DNA from: JAYZQT01 sp964412235 | GTDB lineage: Bacteria; Pseudomonadota; Alphaproteobacteria; MPNO01; UBA830 | Direction of reading: 5' to 3' | Length of the DNA stretch: 14,907 nucleotides | Assembly (NCBI GenBank): GCA_964412235.1 | Contig: CAYPNT010000075.1 | Coordinates: forward strand, 1 to 14,907 | In this document: positions 1-7,579 of the stretch, in pieces | Layout: each line of letters opens with the position of its first letter | Position numbering within the stretch: the stretch's first letter is position 1 | Program-made: the position numbers and the translations under genes | The notes under the pieces: model-generated | The model's input: only the letters and a program-made list of their open reading frames with translations | Databases searched by the model: none | Told to the model about the DNA's origin: nothing

Positions 1-192
1 ATCAGCTCCGTCATCAGTGTCAGGGTGGATGGCCTCTACAGGGCACTCAGGTTCACAAACACCACAATCAATACATTCATCCGGATGAATTACCAACATG
101 TTTTCACCCTCGTAAAAGCAATCCACCGGGCATACCTCGACACAATCCATAAACTTACACCTGATGCACGCGTCGTTTACGACGTACGTCAT
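1..192 (-). CDS. fdxA: Seven-iron ferredoxin FdxA (3Fe-4S/4Fe-4S), 3' end cut off by window edge
   Basis: Small soluble electron-transfer protein of the Azotobacter FdI type, carrying one 3Fe-4S and one 4Fe-4S cluster. The 64 visible residues start MTYVVNDACIRCKF. By comparison with FdI, C9, C17 and C50 should bind the 3Fe-4S cluster, and C21, C40, C43 and C46 the 4Fe-4S cluster. The second motif, CIDCGVCEPECP, is intact. The ATG at 192 is preceded by GGAG seven bases upstream, so this start is well supported. The reading frame is still open at base 1; the family's usual length of about 110 residues implies that roughly 45 C-terminal residues are missing. In alphaproteobacteria fdxA commonly follows the helicase and S4 genes; here the TerB-like gene and the methyltransferase lie in between. 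The partner enzyme cannot be told from the window. Confidence 0.95.
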   Translation of the reverse strand, partial: MTYVVNDACIRCKFMDCVEVCPVDCFYEGENMLVIHPDECIDCGVCEPECPVEAIHPDTDDGAD

Positions 193-269
193 ACTAATCT
201 CCGTATTATCTTTTATCGTTATGATCACCTACGTTCTTCGTCTGCACGCAGGTCATCGGTTTTAGTGTA

Positions 270-290
270 GTTGGCCCATTTAGCGCCAAC
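270..290. repeat. Short inverted repeat upstream of fdxA
   Basis: Six-base arms GTTGGC (270-275) and GCCAAC (285-290) flank a 9-base centre. The repeat lies in the 163-base gap between the end of the TerB-like gene and the start of fdxA. There is no T-run on either side, so it is not a standard terminator. It could be an operator or a weak RNA hairpin in the fdxA leader. Apart from it I see no clear promoter or small gene in this gap. Confidence 0.3.
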
Positions 291-355
291 ACCAACGTAG
301 TATTTTTTAAGGCTTCAACCAACAGTTTTTCTTGTAGAAAATTAACCTCCCTTAA

Positions 356-820
356 CTAAAGGTTAAGTCGTGTTTTTACACGAGAGCGAGCCATTCCGCT
401 ATCCCGATCATCAACATAAATTAAACCAGCAATGCGACGCATTAATTGTGCTTCATTAGCGTCCACAAATTGATCTGCGTAGACCACTTCCCATAACATT
501 TCTATAAGATTAATTTTTTCATCATAAGAAAATCCGTCTTTTATTGTACGGGTAAATCTAAGGAGTTGAACGGATTCATCGACTTCGTGTCCAGCAGCTT
601 CCATTAAAGCGTGTGCTTCACCCGATGTTAATTTGAATTTATTCTCACAGAGCCATTCTATTTGACTCTTTTCTCTCTCATTAAAGTCGGCATCCGAAGT
701 TGCCGCATAAACTAACAATACCGCAGCCGCTAGATGAAACTCATCGGGTGTGTGAACGGCGTTATTATCTGATGATTTAGGATCTTTCTTTTCGAGAAAG
801 GCGGTAAGTCTTTGAAGCAT
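356..820 (-). CDS. TerB-like (tellurite resistance protein B family, COG4103-type) protein
   Basis: A 154-residue, mostly helical, acidic protein with no signal peptide or membrane segment, so probably cytoplasmic. It matches the TerB-like family: a helix with LAAAVLLVYAATSDADFNE (about residues 30-48), then a second copy of the pattern, LIEMLWEVVYADQFVDANE (about 105-123). The acidic 'ADxxFxxxE' turns resemble those of TerB, which can bind metal. Family members of this size are common in alphaproteobacteria but have no firm biochemical role, and the tellurite name should not be taken literally. The start is an ATG at 820 with no good Shine-Dalgarno sequence. The gene is divergent from the methyltransferase and shares a 74-base gap with it. 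A purine-rich GGGAGG lies just after the stop (346-351), too far from any start codon to serve one. Confidence 0.8.
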   Translation of the reverse strand: MLQRLTAFLEKKDPKSSDNNAVHTPDEFHLAAAVLLVYAATSDADFNEREKSQIEWLCENKFKLTSGEAHALMEAAGHEVDESVQLLRFTRTIKDGFSYDEKINLIEMLWEVVYADQFVDANEAQLMRRIAGLIYVDDRDSGMARSRVKTRLNL

Positions 821-833
821 TTAACGTGGTTAA
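821..833. promoter_or_regulatory. Palindrome TTAAC-GTG-GTTAA abutting the TerB-like start codon
   Basis: A perfect 5+5 inverted repeat with a 3-base centre sits directly upstream of the ATG at 820, where a ribosome binding site would be expected. It could be an operator for a repressor or an RNA structure at the translation start. The binding protein is unknown, and a repeat of this length could arise by chance. Confidence 0.3.
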
Positions 834-875
834 CATACCAGCCCACAGGTCGCAAACTCGTGCAAAATATAACTG

Positions 876-881
876 TATAAT
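876..881 (+). promoter_or_regulatory. Perfect TATAAT -10 box for the methyltransferase gene
   Basis: TATAAT lies 13 bases before the preferred ATG at 895. A start of transcription near 887-889 would leave a leader of only 6-8 bases. The -35 region at the usual 17-base spacing (853-858, CAAACT) is poor. The spot is AT-rich, so chance is possible. Confidence 0.4.
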
Positions 882-894
882 TTATTGTTCGGCT

Positions 895-1539
895 ATGCCT
901 ACCGAATCAAGTAAAGCACTTCATTTTCCAGCAACGTCACGAAATCGCGACGCGATTACAATGGTTCTTAAAACTTTTATGCCAAAATCTGGCTTGATCC
1001 TAGAAATAGGAAGTGGCTCCGGAGAACATATCGTTCATTTTGCCAAACAATTTCCAAATCTAACATGGCAACCCAGTGATCTTAATCCACGCAATATAGA
1101 AAGTATCAACGCATGGATTAAAACCGTGAAAAACTCTTGTCAAAACATTCGAGAACCACTCTTGATCGACGCCGCGGAACTCACTCCAGCAATCCAATTT
1201 GCGGATGCAATAATTTGCATAAATGTAATCCATATTTCTCCGTGGAACACAACAATTGGCCTCATGCGGAACGCCAACCAGCTTTTACCCAGCGGAGGAC
1301 TGTTGTATCTTTATGGACCGTATAAGTTAAGAAACAACCATACAGCAGAAACCAATGAATCATTTGATCACCATCTGAGATCTCAAAATGCAGACTGGGG
1401 GATCCGTAATTTTGAACATGTGGTCAGCGAAGCAGAAAAAGTTGACTTAAAATTTGTTGATAATATCAACATGCCAGCAAACAACTTAACAATTATTTTT
1501 CGAAAACAGACAAACGCCCAGTCTTCTCACCAACAGTAG
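895..1539 (+). CDS. DUF938 / METTL26-like SAM-dependent methyltransferase
   Basis: A class I methyltransferase fold of 214 residues, a normal length for the DUF938 family related to animal METTL26. Substrate unknown. Counting from the ATG at 895, the family N-terminus HFPATSRNRDAI (10-21) is followed by the SAM-binding loop LEIGSGSGEH (36-45), the acidic SLN/PSDLNP region (about 70-75), and the INVIHISPWNTTIGLM block and LYLYGPYK typical of this family. An in-frame GTG at 826 would add 23 residues with no homology to the family and would place the TATAAT box inside the gene, so 895 is preferred. There is no Shine-Dalgarno sequence before it. The 3' end overlaps the S4 gene on the other strand by 47 bases. 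The family call is firm; the biological role is not. Confidence 0.88.
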   Translation: MPTESSKALHFPATSRNRDAITMVLKTFMPKSGLILEIGSGSGEHIVHFAKQFPNLTWQPSDLNPRNIESINAWIKTVKNSCQNIREPLLIDAAELTPAIQFADAIICINVIHISPWNTTIGLMRNANQLLPSGGLLYLYGPYKLRNNHTAETNESFDHHLRSQNADWGIRNFEHVVSEAEKVDLKFVDNINMPANNLTIIFRKQTNAQSSHQQ

Positions 1540-1792
1540 TATATAATAATTGCGCTTCGCTTGCCGGGCCGCGGCGATTACCAAGCGCGTCAACACGTAC
1601 AACATAAATCTCGCGCGCTTTTGGAAAGGTTAAAACACTTCCTACACGGATAATAAAATGTGCTTTATAAACCGTTATTCCGTTAACACGAACTTTTCCT
1701 GTGCCACAGACCCTACTCGCTATACTTCTGGACTTAAAGAAGCGCGCATACCAGAGCCATTTGTCGAGCCTAATACCTTCCGTATCACTCAA
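1493..1792 (-). CDS. S4-domain RNA-binding protein, Hsp15-like
   Basis: A 99-residue protein made almost wholly of one S4 RNA-binding domain: IRLDKWLWYARFFKSRS (about 7-23) begins the fold and VRVNGITVYKAHFIIRVGS (about 34-52) completes the RNA-binding turn. Hsp15, the best-known relative, binds free 50S subunits carrying a stalled nascent chain; whether this protein does so is inferred from family membership. It lacks the long basic tail of E. coli Hsp15. The start is a TTG at 1792 whose TTGA overlaps the helicase stop codon, and AGGAG lies 11 bases upstream, so translation is probably coupled to the helicase. The S4 motif begins only seven residues in, leaving little room for another start. 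The C-terminus overlaps the methyltransferase gene on the opposite strand. Confidence 0.88.
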   Translation of the reverse strand: MSDTEGIRLDKWLWYARFFKSRSIASRVCGTGKVRVNGITVYKAHFIIRVGSVLTFPKAREIYVVRVDALGNRRGPASEAQLLYTTVGEKTGRLSVFEK

Positions 1793-4293
1793 CGCAAATC
1801 GAGCTCCTGGAGTATAGAAAATGGAGAAGATTCATCAATCTGATGGGATTTTCTACTTTTAGCGGGTCGGACCCTCTTAGCACGGTGTTTTTTATTAGGT
1901 TGACCAACCCATTTCCAAAGCACCTCCCCGTCCCCTGTAACTGGACGATACCCCAGTGCTATAAAAATGGGATGAGCATTAGCCTGAGACAAACCCAGCA
2001 AATTGAGCTGCTGAGCACCAATCTCTATTCTCCCTAACTTCGATTGCCGTTGCAAATCACGTACAACCCTATCAAGTACGTCGACGCGTATAGCGCGACC
2101 ACCAAGACGACAATAGCCACAGGCTTCAAGATACCCGGCCGGATAATCACTGCTATCAGGAACTGTTACAAGACCTGGTCCTGGAGGCGTAGGAACCGTC
2201 ATGTTGTTATATAGTGCCCAAAGTTTGGACCGCCATTGTACGGCACCCGGTTTTAAAAGAGACGGTAGGAATAATGTCCGAGAACCAATTTTTATTCCAC
2301 ACTCCCGCAGAGCGGCACGACCTTCCCTATGTAATGCTCTTAATTCGTGAAACACAGAGTGCCTAGGAAAGGACCCCAGGTTTTCGACCAAACGATAAAC
2401 TATTCCCCTCGGAATTCCGTCTACTCTGGCTTTTCGTAAACACATAAGATGAGCCAAATAATTATCAAGCTGGGATGTTATCCAAGACGAAAGACGCTGA
2501 CGAATCCGTTCCCGCTGTGCTGCACTCAAATCATTAGCGGTTAAAACATTAACAACAGGTGTAATTATATTGATACCTTTCGCCAGAACACCAACAGGCG
2601 AAGCCCTCCAAGTCAAAACATAGTGAGAATCTATGGAGAACGCGCTGTCTGGTGACGATGCAAGTGAGGTTATCCGCCTATCAATTTCAACACGCAGCCC
2701 TTTATTAGCAGCTGATAATAACGTCCGATGTGTTCCTGTCGCTGAAGCTTTATCGGGTATAAAACGGAAACCCTCTAATTGACCAATATACTCACCGCCA
2801 ACCGATACATCCCCACTTTTTCCCACCAAAGCTGTTAAATCCTTTCTTTCATGAATGCGGCTCAACGCTGTGGCTCGACGATCCACAAACCGCTGTATGA
2901 GGCACTCATGCAGTGCATCAGAAATTTTATCTTCTAAGTTACGAGTTTTTGCCTGCCAGGCCTCCGCATCCTGCAGCCAATTGGAATGGTTTGAAATATA
3001 TGTCCATGTCCGCACATGAGCGATACGTGCCATCAGCGTGTCAATATCACCATCAACTCGGTCGAGTTGGGTGATCTGTGTTGCGACCCAATCTAGCGAC
3101 AAACGGTCACCATCAATCAGTTCTCGAAATATTCGCGAAAGGAGCCCAGCGTGCACATCAGCCATCGTTTTACGATAGTCTGGTATCTGACAAACATCCC
3201 AGAGAAGACGGACTGCATCAGGCGTAGATACTCTCTGCACAATGTCCCGATCCCGCATTAGGTAACTTAGGGCAACTTGATCATTCACATCCCGAGCTCT
3301 CCTCAGTTGGGGTTTTACCGGGAGAATTTCCAACGAGTTTTGAAGACTGCGCGCCGACCTAAAGTCGAGGTCAGAGTTGCGCCAATACAAATGTGTTAGT
3401 GAATCAAATTTGTGGCTCTCAATTGCTGTTACAACCTCTTCATCAAAGGACCCAATTTCAGCAATAGGCCCAAACGTGCCATCTGACATATGGCGCCCGG
3501 CCCGACCCGCTATTTGGGCAATTTCAGCGGTTGAAAGATAACGATATTTGCGCCCGTCAAACTTTCTAAGACCCGAAAACGCGACATGGTCTATATTCAT
3601 GTTTAAACCCATACCGATAGCATCAGTCGCCACCAAATAATCAACTTCTCCGCTTTGGTACATTGAAACCTGTGCGTTCCTGGTGCGTGGACTAAGGGCC
3701 CCGAGCACCACCGCCGTGCCGCCGCGTTGCCGCCGCATGAGTTCTGCTATTGCATAAACTTCGTTAATAGAAAAAGCCACAATCGCGGTTCGCCTTGGTA
3801 AGCGGGTAACCTTTTTAGGCCCTACATAGGATAATTTAGACAACCTTGGCCGATTGATAAAACCAACATTTGGTATCAATTTTTGGAGCACAGGTTGTAT
3901 TGTGGCCGCGCCAAGAAAAAGGGTTTCTTCTGAACCTCGGGCAGATAAAAGCCGATGGGTAAATATGTGACCCCGCTCGATATCGGCCGACATTTGGATT
4001 TCGTCTATAGCCAAAAACTCCACCTTTTTGTCCAAGGGCATAGATTCGACTGTGCATAGAAAATATTTTGCATGCGCTGGAATTATTTTTTCCTCACCGG
4101 TGACAAGTGCCACCTGGCCAGCACCCTTTTTAGAAACAACCCGATCGTAATTTTCCCGCGCCAACAAACGCAGGGGAAACCCGATCATGCCGGATTGATA
4201 GCCCAGCATTCGTTCAATCGCATAATGGGTTTTTCCAGTATTTGTAGGGCCTAATACCGCCATCGTAGCAGGCCGATGGAAATTACTAGTCAT
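1789..4293 (-). CDS. Suv3-like DExH-family (DEIQ-box) RNA helicase
   Basis: A superfamily 2 helicase of 834 residues, related to mitochondrial Suv3, which unwinds RNA in degradation complexes. From the ATG at 4293: motif I GPTNTGKTH (15-23), motif II DEIQ (97-100, the Suv3-type variant), motif III-like LGAAT (127-131), motif V VATDAIGMGLNM (221-232) and motif VI QIAGRAGRH (260-268). About 450 residues with no motif I can name follow, and the protein ends in a basic tail (GQPNKKHRAKR, then PAKSRKSH) that may bind nucleic acid. The frame stays open upstream to 4683, but that stretch overlaps htpG antisense and is not conserved-looking; family members begin just before motif I. GAGGGG abuts the ATG at 4293, which is closer than usual, so the ATG at 4263 is an alternative. 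The gene is coupled to the S4 gene downstream, which suggests a shared role in RNA or ribosome quality control (inference). Confidence 0.9.
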   Translation of the reverse strand: MTSNFHRPATMAVLGPTNTGKTHYAIERMLGYQSGMIGFPLRLLARENYDRVVSKKGAGQVALVTGEEKIIPAHAKYFLCTVESMPLDKKVEFLAIDEIQMSADIERGHIFTHRLLSARGSEETLFLGAATIQPVLQKLIPNVGFINRPRLSKLSYVGPKKVTRLPRRTAIVAFSINEVYAIAELMRRQRGGTAVVLGALSPRTRNAQVSMYQSGEVDYLVATDAIGMGLNMNIDHVAFSGLRKFDGRKYRYLSTAEIAQIAGRAGRHMSDGTFGPIAEIGSFDEEVVTAIESHKFDSLTHLYWRNSDLDFRSARSLQNSLEILPVKPQLRRARDVNDQVALSYLMRDRDIVQRVSTPDAVRLLWDVCQIPDYRKTMADVHAGLLSRIFRELIDGDRLSLDWVATQITQLDRVDGDIDTLMARIAHVRTWTYISNHSNWLQDAEAWQAKTRNLEDKISDALHECLIQRFVDRRATALSRIHERKDLTALVGKSGDVSVGGEYIGQLEGFRFIPDKASATGTHRTLLSAANKGLRVEIDRRITSLASSPDSAFSIDSHYVLTWRASPVGVLAKGINIITPVVNVLTANDLSAAQRERIRQRLSSWITSQLDNYLAHLMCLRKARVDGIPRGIVYRLVENLGSFPRHSVFHELRALHREGRAALRECGIKIGSRTLFLPSLLKPGAVQWRSKLWALYNNMTVPTPPGPGLVTVPDSSDYPAGYLEACGYCRLGGRAIRVDVLDRVVRDLQRQSKLGRIEIGAQQLNLLGLSQANAHPIFIALGYRPVTGDGEVLWKWVGQPNKKHRAKRVRPAKSRKSHQIDESSPFSILQELDLR

Positions 4294-4330
4294 CCCCTCA
4301 GAATGGCGCGCAAAAAGCTCGCTTGCAAGG

Positions 4331-4360
4331 GCTTGAAATACAGAGCGGTCAACAACATAT
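4331..4360 (+). promoter_or_regulatory. RpoH (heat-shock sigma)-like promoter of htpG
   Basis: CTTGAAA at 4332-4338 matches the RpoH -35 consensus exactly. After a 15-base spacer, CAACATAT (4353-4360) resembles the -10 consensus CCCCATNT. Transcription would begin near 4367-4370, leaving a leader of about 30 bases before the htpG ATG at 4400. htpG is a classical RpoH target, so sequence and context agree. Confidence 0.6.
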
Positions 4361-4386
4361 TCTACCAAAGCACTAATATCTGTAAA
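4359..4386 (-). promoter_or_regulatory. Housekeeping-type promoter of the helicase-S4 operon
   Basis: Read on the minus strand, TTTACA (4386-4381) and TAGAAT (4364-4359) are separated by 16 bases, each one mismatch from the sigma-70 consensus. Transcription would start near 4352, about 58 bases before the helicase ATG at 4293. The -10 box overlaps the -10 element of the htpG heat-shock promoter on the other strand. Confidence 0.5.
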
Positions 4387-4399
4387 AAGAGAGCCTCCG

Positions 4400-6271
4400 A
4401 TGACAGAAGAAAAGTTAAAGTTTGAAACAGAGGTTTCGCGCCTCCTCCACATTGTCGCGAATTCCTTATATAGCCAGAAGGAAATCTTTCTCAGAGAACT
4501 TATTTCAAATGCCTCTGACGCTTGTGACCGTTTGAGATACGAGGCTATTACTAAGCCCGATCTAATCGCGGACGATCCCGAATTCCGCGTACAGATTTCA
4601 ATTGAAAAGAAAAAGCGAATAATAGAGATCCGGGACAACGGTATTGGGATGAATCGAGAGGCACTCATATCCGATCTTGGCACAATCGCTAGGTCGGGAA
4701 CGACAGCCTATTTAGAGGAACACCAAGATGACGAGAACTCCGATCTACGGGCTATAGGCCAGTTTGGGGTAGGTTTTTATTCAGCGTTTATGGTTGCATC
4801 CCAAGTGGACGTGATTAGCAAACGCGCAGGGGAAGACGCATCGTGGAGTTGGGTTTCCGACGGTACCGGTGAGTTTACAATTAGTGAAGGAGACCGGGAA
4901 AGCCGCGGGACTACGATAAGAATAACGCTACGAAAAGGTGAAAATGAATTTTTAGACGTATCGCGATTACGCCATATTATAAAGACTTATTCGGACCACA
5001 TAGAACTCCCAATAATACTTGTTGGCGAAGGGGAGGATGAACCGGTAAATGAGGCCTCTGCAATTTGGACCCGGGCAAAAAAAGACATAACAGAGGACCA
5101 ATACAAAGAATTCTATCGGCACGTGGGCGGTTTTGACGAACCATGGATGACGCTTCACTGGAATGTTGAAGGGACGTTAGAATACAGAAACCTACTGTAT
5201 GTACCGTCTACAAAGCCCTTTGACCTTTTTGATCCGAGCAGAAAACATGGTGTACGACTCTACGTTAAGCGAGTTTTCATAACCAACGAAGCCGAAGAAC
5301 TCATTCCTCCATGGCTTCGGTTTCTAAAAGGCGTAGTAGATTCCGAAGACCTACCGTTAAACGTCAGTAGGGAGATATTGCAAAAAAACCCGATGATTGT
5401 TCGCATGAGAAAAGCGATAGTAAGGCGTGTCTTAAATGAATTGGGTAAAAAGGCGGAAAAAGACCCCGACGATTATAAAACATTCTGGGTTAACTTTGGA
5501 GCGGTTATCAAGGAAGGGCTGTACGAAGATGGGGAGAATAGGGAGGCAATTATGAAAATTGCTCGCTTCCAGTCTACCTCAAGTAGTGATGGATTGGTTA
5601 GCCTGGACGACTACGTTGGCCGCATGAAACAAAACCAAGAAGCAATCTATTATATTTCTGGGGACGATCTTGCCCACATAAGTAAAAGCCCCCAATTAGA
5701 GGGTTTTGCAGCTAAAGGGGTGGAGGTATTACTCCTTACAGATGCTGTAGATGATTTTTGGATACAAGCGATCGGGAACTTTAAAGATAAAGAATTTAAA
5801 TCGGTAACGCGAGCCGGAGCGGAAATTGAAAAGATAGCGAACGACATTAAGGACACTTCAGACGAGAAGACGAAAACTGCGCCTGATATGAGCAAGATTG
5901 ATGCGCTCCTCGCTATGTTTAAAATGACTCTCAAAGAAGAAGTGAAGGATGTCCGAGTTTCTGAGCGTCTAACAGAGAGCGCGGTGTGCCTAGTTTCGGA
6001 TGAGGGTGATTTAGACCTTCGAATAGAGCGAATGCTAAAACAACAAAATCAGCTCGATCAAGCGCCCAAACGTATCCTAGAAGTTAATCCGCATCATGCT
6101 TTATTATCATCTCTTTCAGAAACAGTCGGAAAAAAGGGATCAGGGGAAAAGGTGGAAGATGCGGCGTGGCTGCTTCTTGACCAGGCAAGAATTATCGAGG
6201 GTGAACAGGTACCGAACCCCACTGAGTTTTCGCGACGCCTGAACCAAGTCATGGCATCAAGTTTGACTTGA
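4400..6271 (+). CDS. htpG: Molecular chaperone HtpG (bacterial Hsp90)
   Basis: Cytoplasmic ATP-dependent Hsp90 chaperone, 623 residues, full length for the family. The N-terminal GHKL ATPase is complete: NSLYSQKEIFLRELISNASD (21-40) holds the catalytic Glu33 and Mg-binding Asn37; DNGIGM (79-84) and GTIARSGT form the nucleotide site; and GQFGVGFYSAFMVA is the lid. The middle domain has PLNVSREILQKN, with the arginine that reaches the ATP of the N-domain. The C-terminal dimerisation part is present (NPHHALL region). The ATG at 4400 has AGAGAG at suitable spacing. An RpoH-like promoter lies just upstream. The gene is divergent from the helicase and its last 15 bases overlap the end of folC on the other strand. 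Confidence 0.97.
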   Translation: MTEEKLKFETEVSRLLHIVANSLYSQKEIFLRELISNASDACDRLRYEAITKPDLIADDPEFRVQISIEKKKRIIEIRDNGIGMNREALISDLGTIARSGTTAYLEEHQDDENSDLRAIGQFGVGFYSAFMVASQVDVISKRAGEDASWSWVSDGTGEFTISEGDRESRGTTIRITLRKGENEFLDVSRLRHIIKTYSDHIELPIILVGEGEDEPVNEASAIWTRAKKDITEDQYKEFYRHVGGFDEPWMTLHWNVEGTLEYRNLLYVPSTKPFDLFDPSRKHGVRLYVKRVFITNEAEELIPPWLRFLKGVVDSEDLPLNVSREILQKNPMIVRMRKAIVRRVLNELGKKAEKDPDDYKTFWVNFGAVIKEGLYEDGENREAIMKIARFQSTSSSDGLVSLDDYVGRMKQNQEAIYYISGDDLAHISKSPQLEGFAAKGVEVLLLTDAVDDFWIQAIGNFKDKEFKSVTRAGAEIEKIANDIKDTSDEKTKTAPDMSKIDALLAMFKMTLKEEVKDVRVSERLTESAVCLVSDEGDLDLRIERMLKQQNQLDQAPKRILEVNPHHALLSSLSETVGKKGSGEKVEDAAWLLLDQARIIEGEQVPNPTEFSRRLNQVMASSLT

Positions 6272-7579
6272 GGATGATACAAATTCCCCGTTAAGTGACA
6301 AGGCTTCACCGACGAGCGAAAGCGATCCACAAATCACCACTGTTTTGCCAGAAGAACGCCCTGCCGTTTCGACCGCTTCTTTAAGAGACGTCGCGCTCAT
6401 ACAATTTGCGCCGAGTTTGGAAGCACTTCCCAATATTTTTTTCGGCGGATGTCCCCGAACATTACCCGGCAGATTAATAGCCACAATCGCACTACAAACA
6501 CGCAGTAGAGGGCCAAGAAACCCAGCAATATCTTTATTTTCCTGCAGGGCACATATCAATACAAGGCCTGGGTCATTCCAGTCCTTGATCGTTTTAGCTA
6601 ACGATTCTGCCGCTGCTGGGTTGTGTCCCCCGTCAACCCACAAGTCCACATCTACAGGTAGCAATTTTCGTAGCTCACCCTGGGCCAGGAGTTGCAAACG
6701 GCCTGGCCAAAACACCTCCAACAAACCGGATGAAAAATCTTCCAGCTTGAACAATCCTCCATCCCACGCACGAAGCGTGGCAATAGCCAATCCGGCGTTA
6801 TAAACTTGATGTTTTCCATGCAATGCAGGCAAGGGTAGTTTCATAACACCCTTGAGATCCCGATAAACAAAACAATCTGCATTTTTATTGTTTAAAAACC
6901 AATCGGTACCGTACGATGATAAGGGAGCGTTTACTCGATCCGCGCGTTCTTTTAACACGTTCATAACCTGTTCTGACTGGGGACCTACTATGCATGGCAC
7001 TCTTGGCTTAATGATCCCGGCTTTCTCGAAAGCTATTTTCTCAATACCTGAGCCTAGAAACTCCGTATGATCAATTGATATTGGGGTAATAGCAGTAACC
7101 AACGGTTTTTTGATTATATTGGTCGCGTCAAGCCTCCCGCCAAGCCCCGTCTCTAACAACAACAAATCTGCTGAGGATCTAGAAAAGGCTGTAAATGCAG
7201 CAACGGTAGTAATTTCAAACAATGTGATTGGCGCGCCCGCATTCACCTCTTCACACTCTTTTAGTATGGCGAGGAGTTCCTCGTCTTCTATTGACTTACC
7301 CTGAAGATTAATCCTTTCGTGAAAACGGACTAAATGAGGTGATGTATACGAATGGACAACTAGGCCAGCAGCTACAGCTATGGCCCTTATATATGCAATA
7401 CTTGAGCCCTTACCGTTAGTACCAGCAACGTGAATCGTAGGAGGAAGTTGTTTCTCAGGGTTACCCATGGCAGATAGAAGCCTTAGGGTGCGCTCCAAGC
7501 CAAGATCTATCTGTCTAGGATGAAGTTCGAGTAAGCGTTCTAGAACAAAATCAGTCTGTCTGCTTCGTGACGTTTTCAC
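6257..7579 (-). CDS. folC: Bifunctional dihydrofolate synthase / folylpolyglutamate synthase FolC
   Basis: Adds L-glutamate to dihydropteroate and extends glutamate tails on folates, using ATP, in the cytoplasm. 440 residues, a normal length. The Mur-ligase-like P-loop GTNGKGS is at 53-59. TSPHLVRFHERI follows at about 79-90, then LLETGLGGRLDATN, a folC signature, and ITPISIDHTEFLG with the Mg/ATP-site histidine. DGGHNPAAAE marks the C-terminal domain. The start is a GTG at 7579 lying inside the end of accD (29-base overlap); no ATG occurs before the conserved DFVLERLLELHP segment. accD-folC adjacency is widespread in proteobacteria. It is the last gene of the long minus-strand cluster and ends inside the htpG 3' end, with no visible terminator hairpin. 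Confidence 0.96.
   Translation of the reverse strand: MKTSRSRQTDFVLERLLELHPRQIDLGLERTLRLLSAMGNPEKQLPPTIHVAGTNGKGSSIAYIRAIAVAAGLVVHSYTSPHLVRFHERINLQGKSIEDEELLAILKECEEVNAGAPITLFEITTVAAFTAFSRSSADLLLLETGLGGRLDATNIIKKPLVTAITPISIDHTEFLGSGIEKIAFEKAGIIKPRVPCIVGPQSEQVMNVLKERADRVNAPLSSYGTDWFLNNKNADCFVYRDLKGVMKLPLPALHGKHQVYNAGLAIATLRAWDGGLFKLEDFSSGLLEVFWPGRLQLLAQGELRKLLPVDVDLWVDGGHNPAAAESLAKTIKDWNDPGLVLICALQENKDIAGFLGPLLRVCSAIVAINLPGNVRGHPPKKILGSASKLGANCMSATSLKEAVETAGRSSGKTVVICGSLSLVGEALSLNGEFVSSSSQT

Noticed and set aside
203..351. Possible small protein on the minus strand between the TerB-like gene and fdxA (open frame containing LVEALKNTTLVLALNG)
   Set aside because: GGGAGG at 346-351 is more than 20 bases from the first usable start codon (TTG at 322-320), there is no recognised similarity, and the frame is short enough to be chance.
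826..894. GTG-initiated extension of the methyltransferase
   Set aside because: The added 23 residues are unlike the family and include the promoter-like TATAAT; the ATG at 895 gives the normal length.
4294..4683. Open frame extending the helicase by 130 residues upstream
   Set aside because: It runs antisense through the htpG promoter and the first 280 bases of htpG, has no helicase similarity, and family members start just before motif I, as at 4293.
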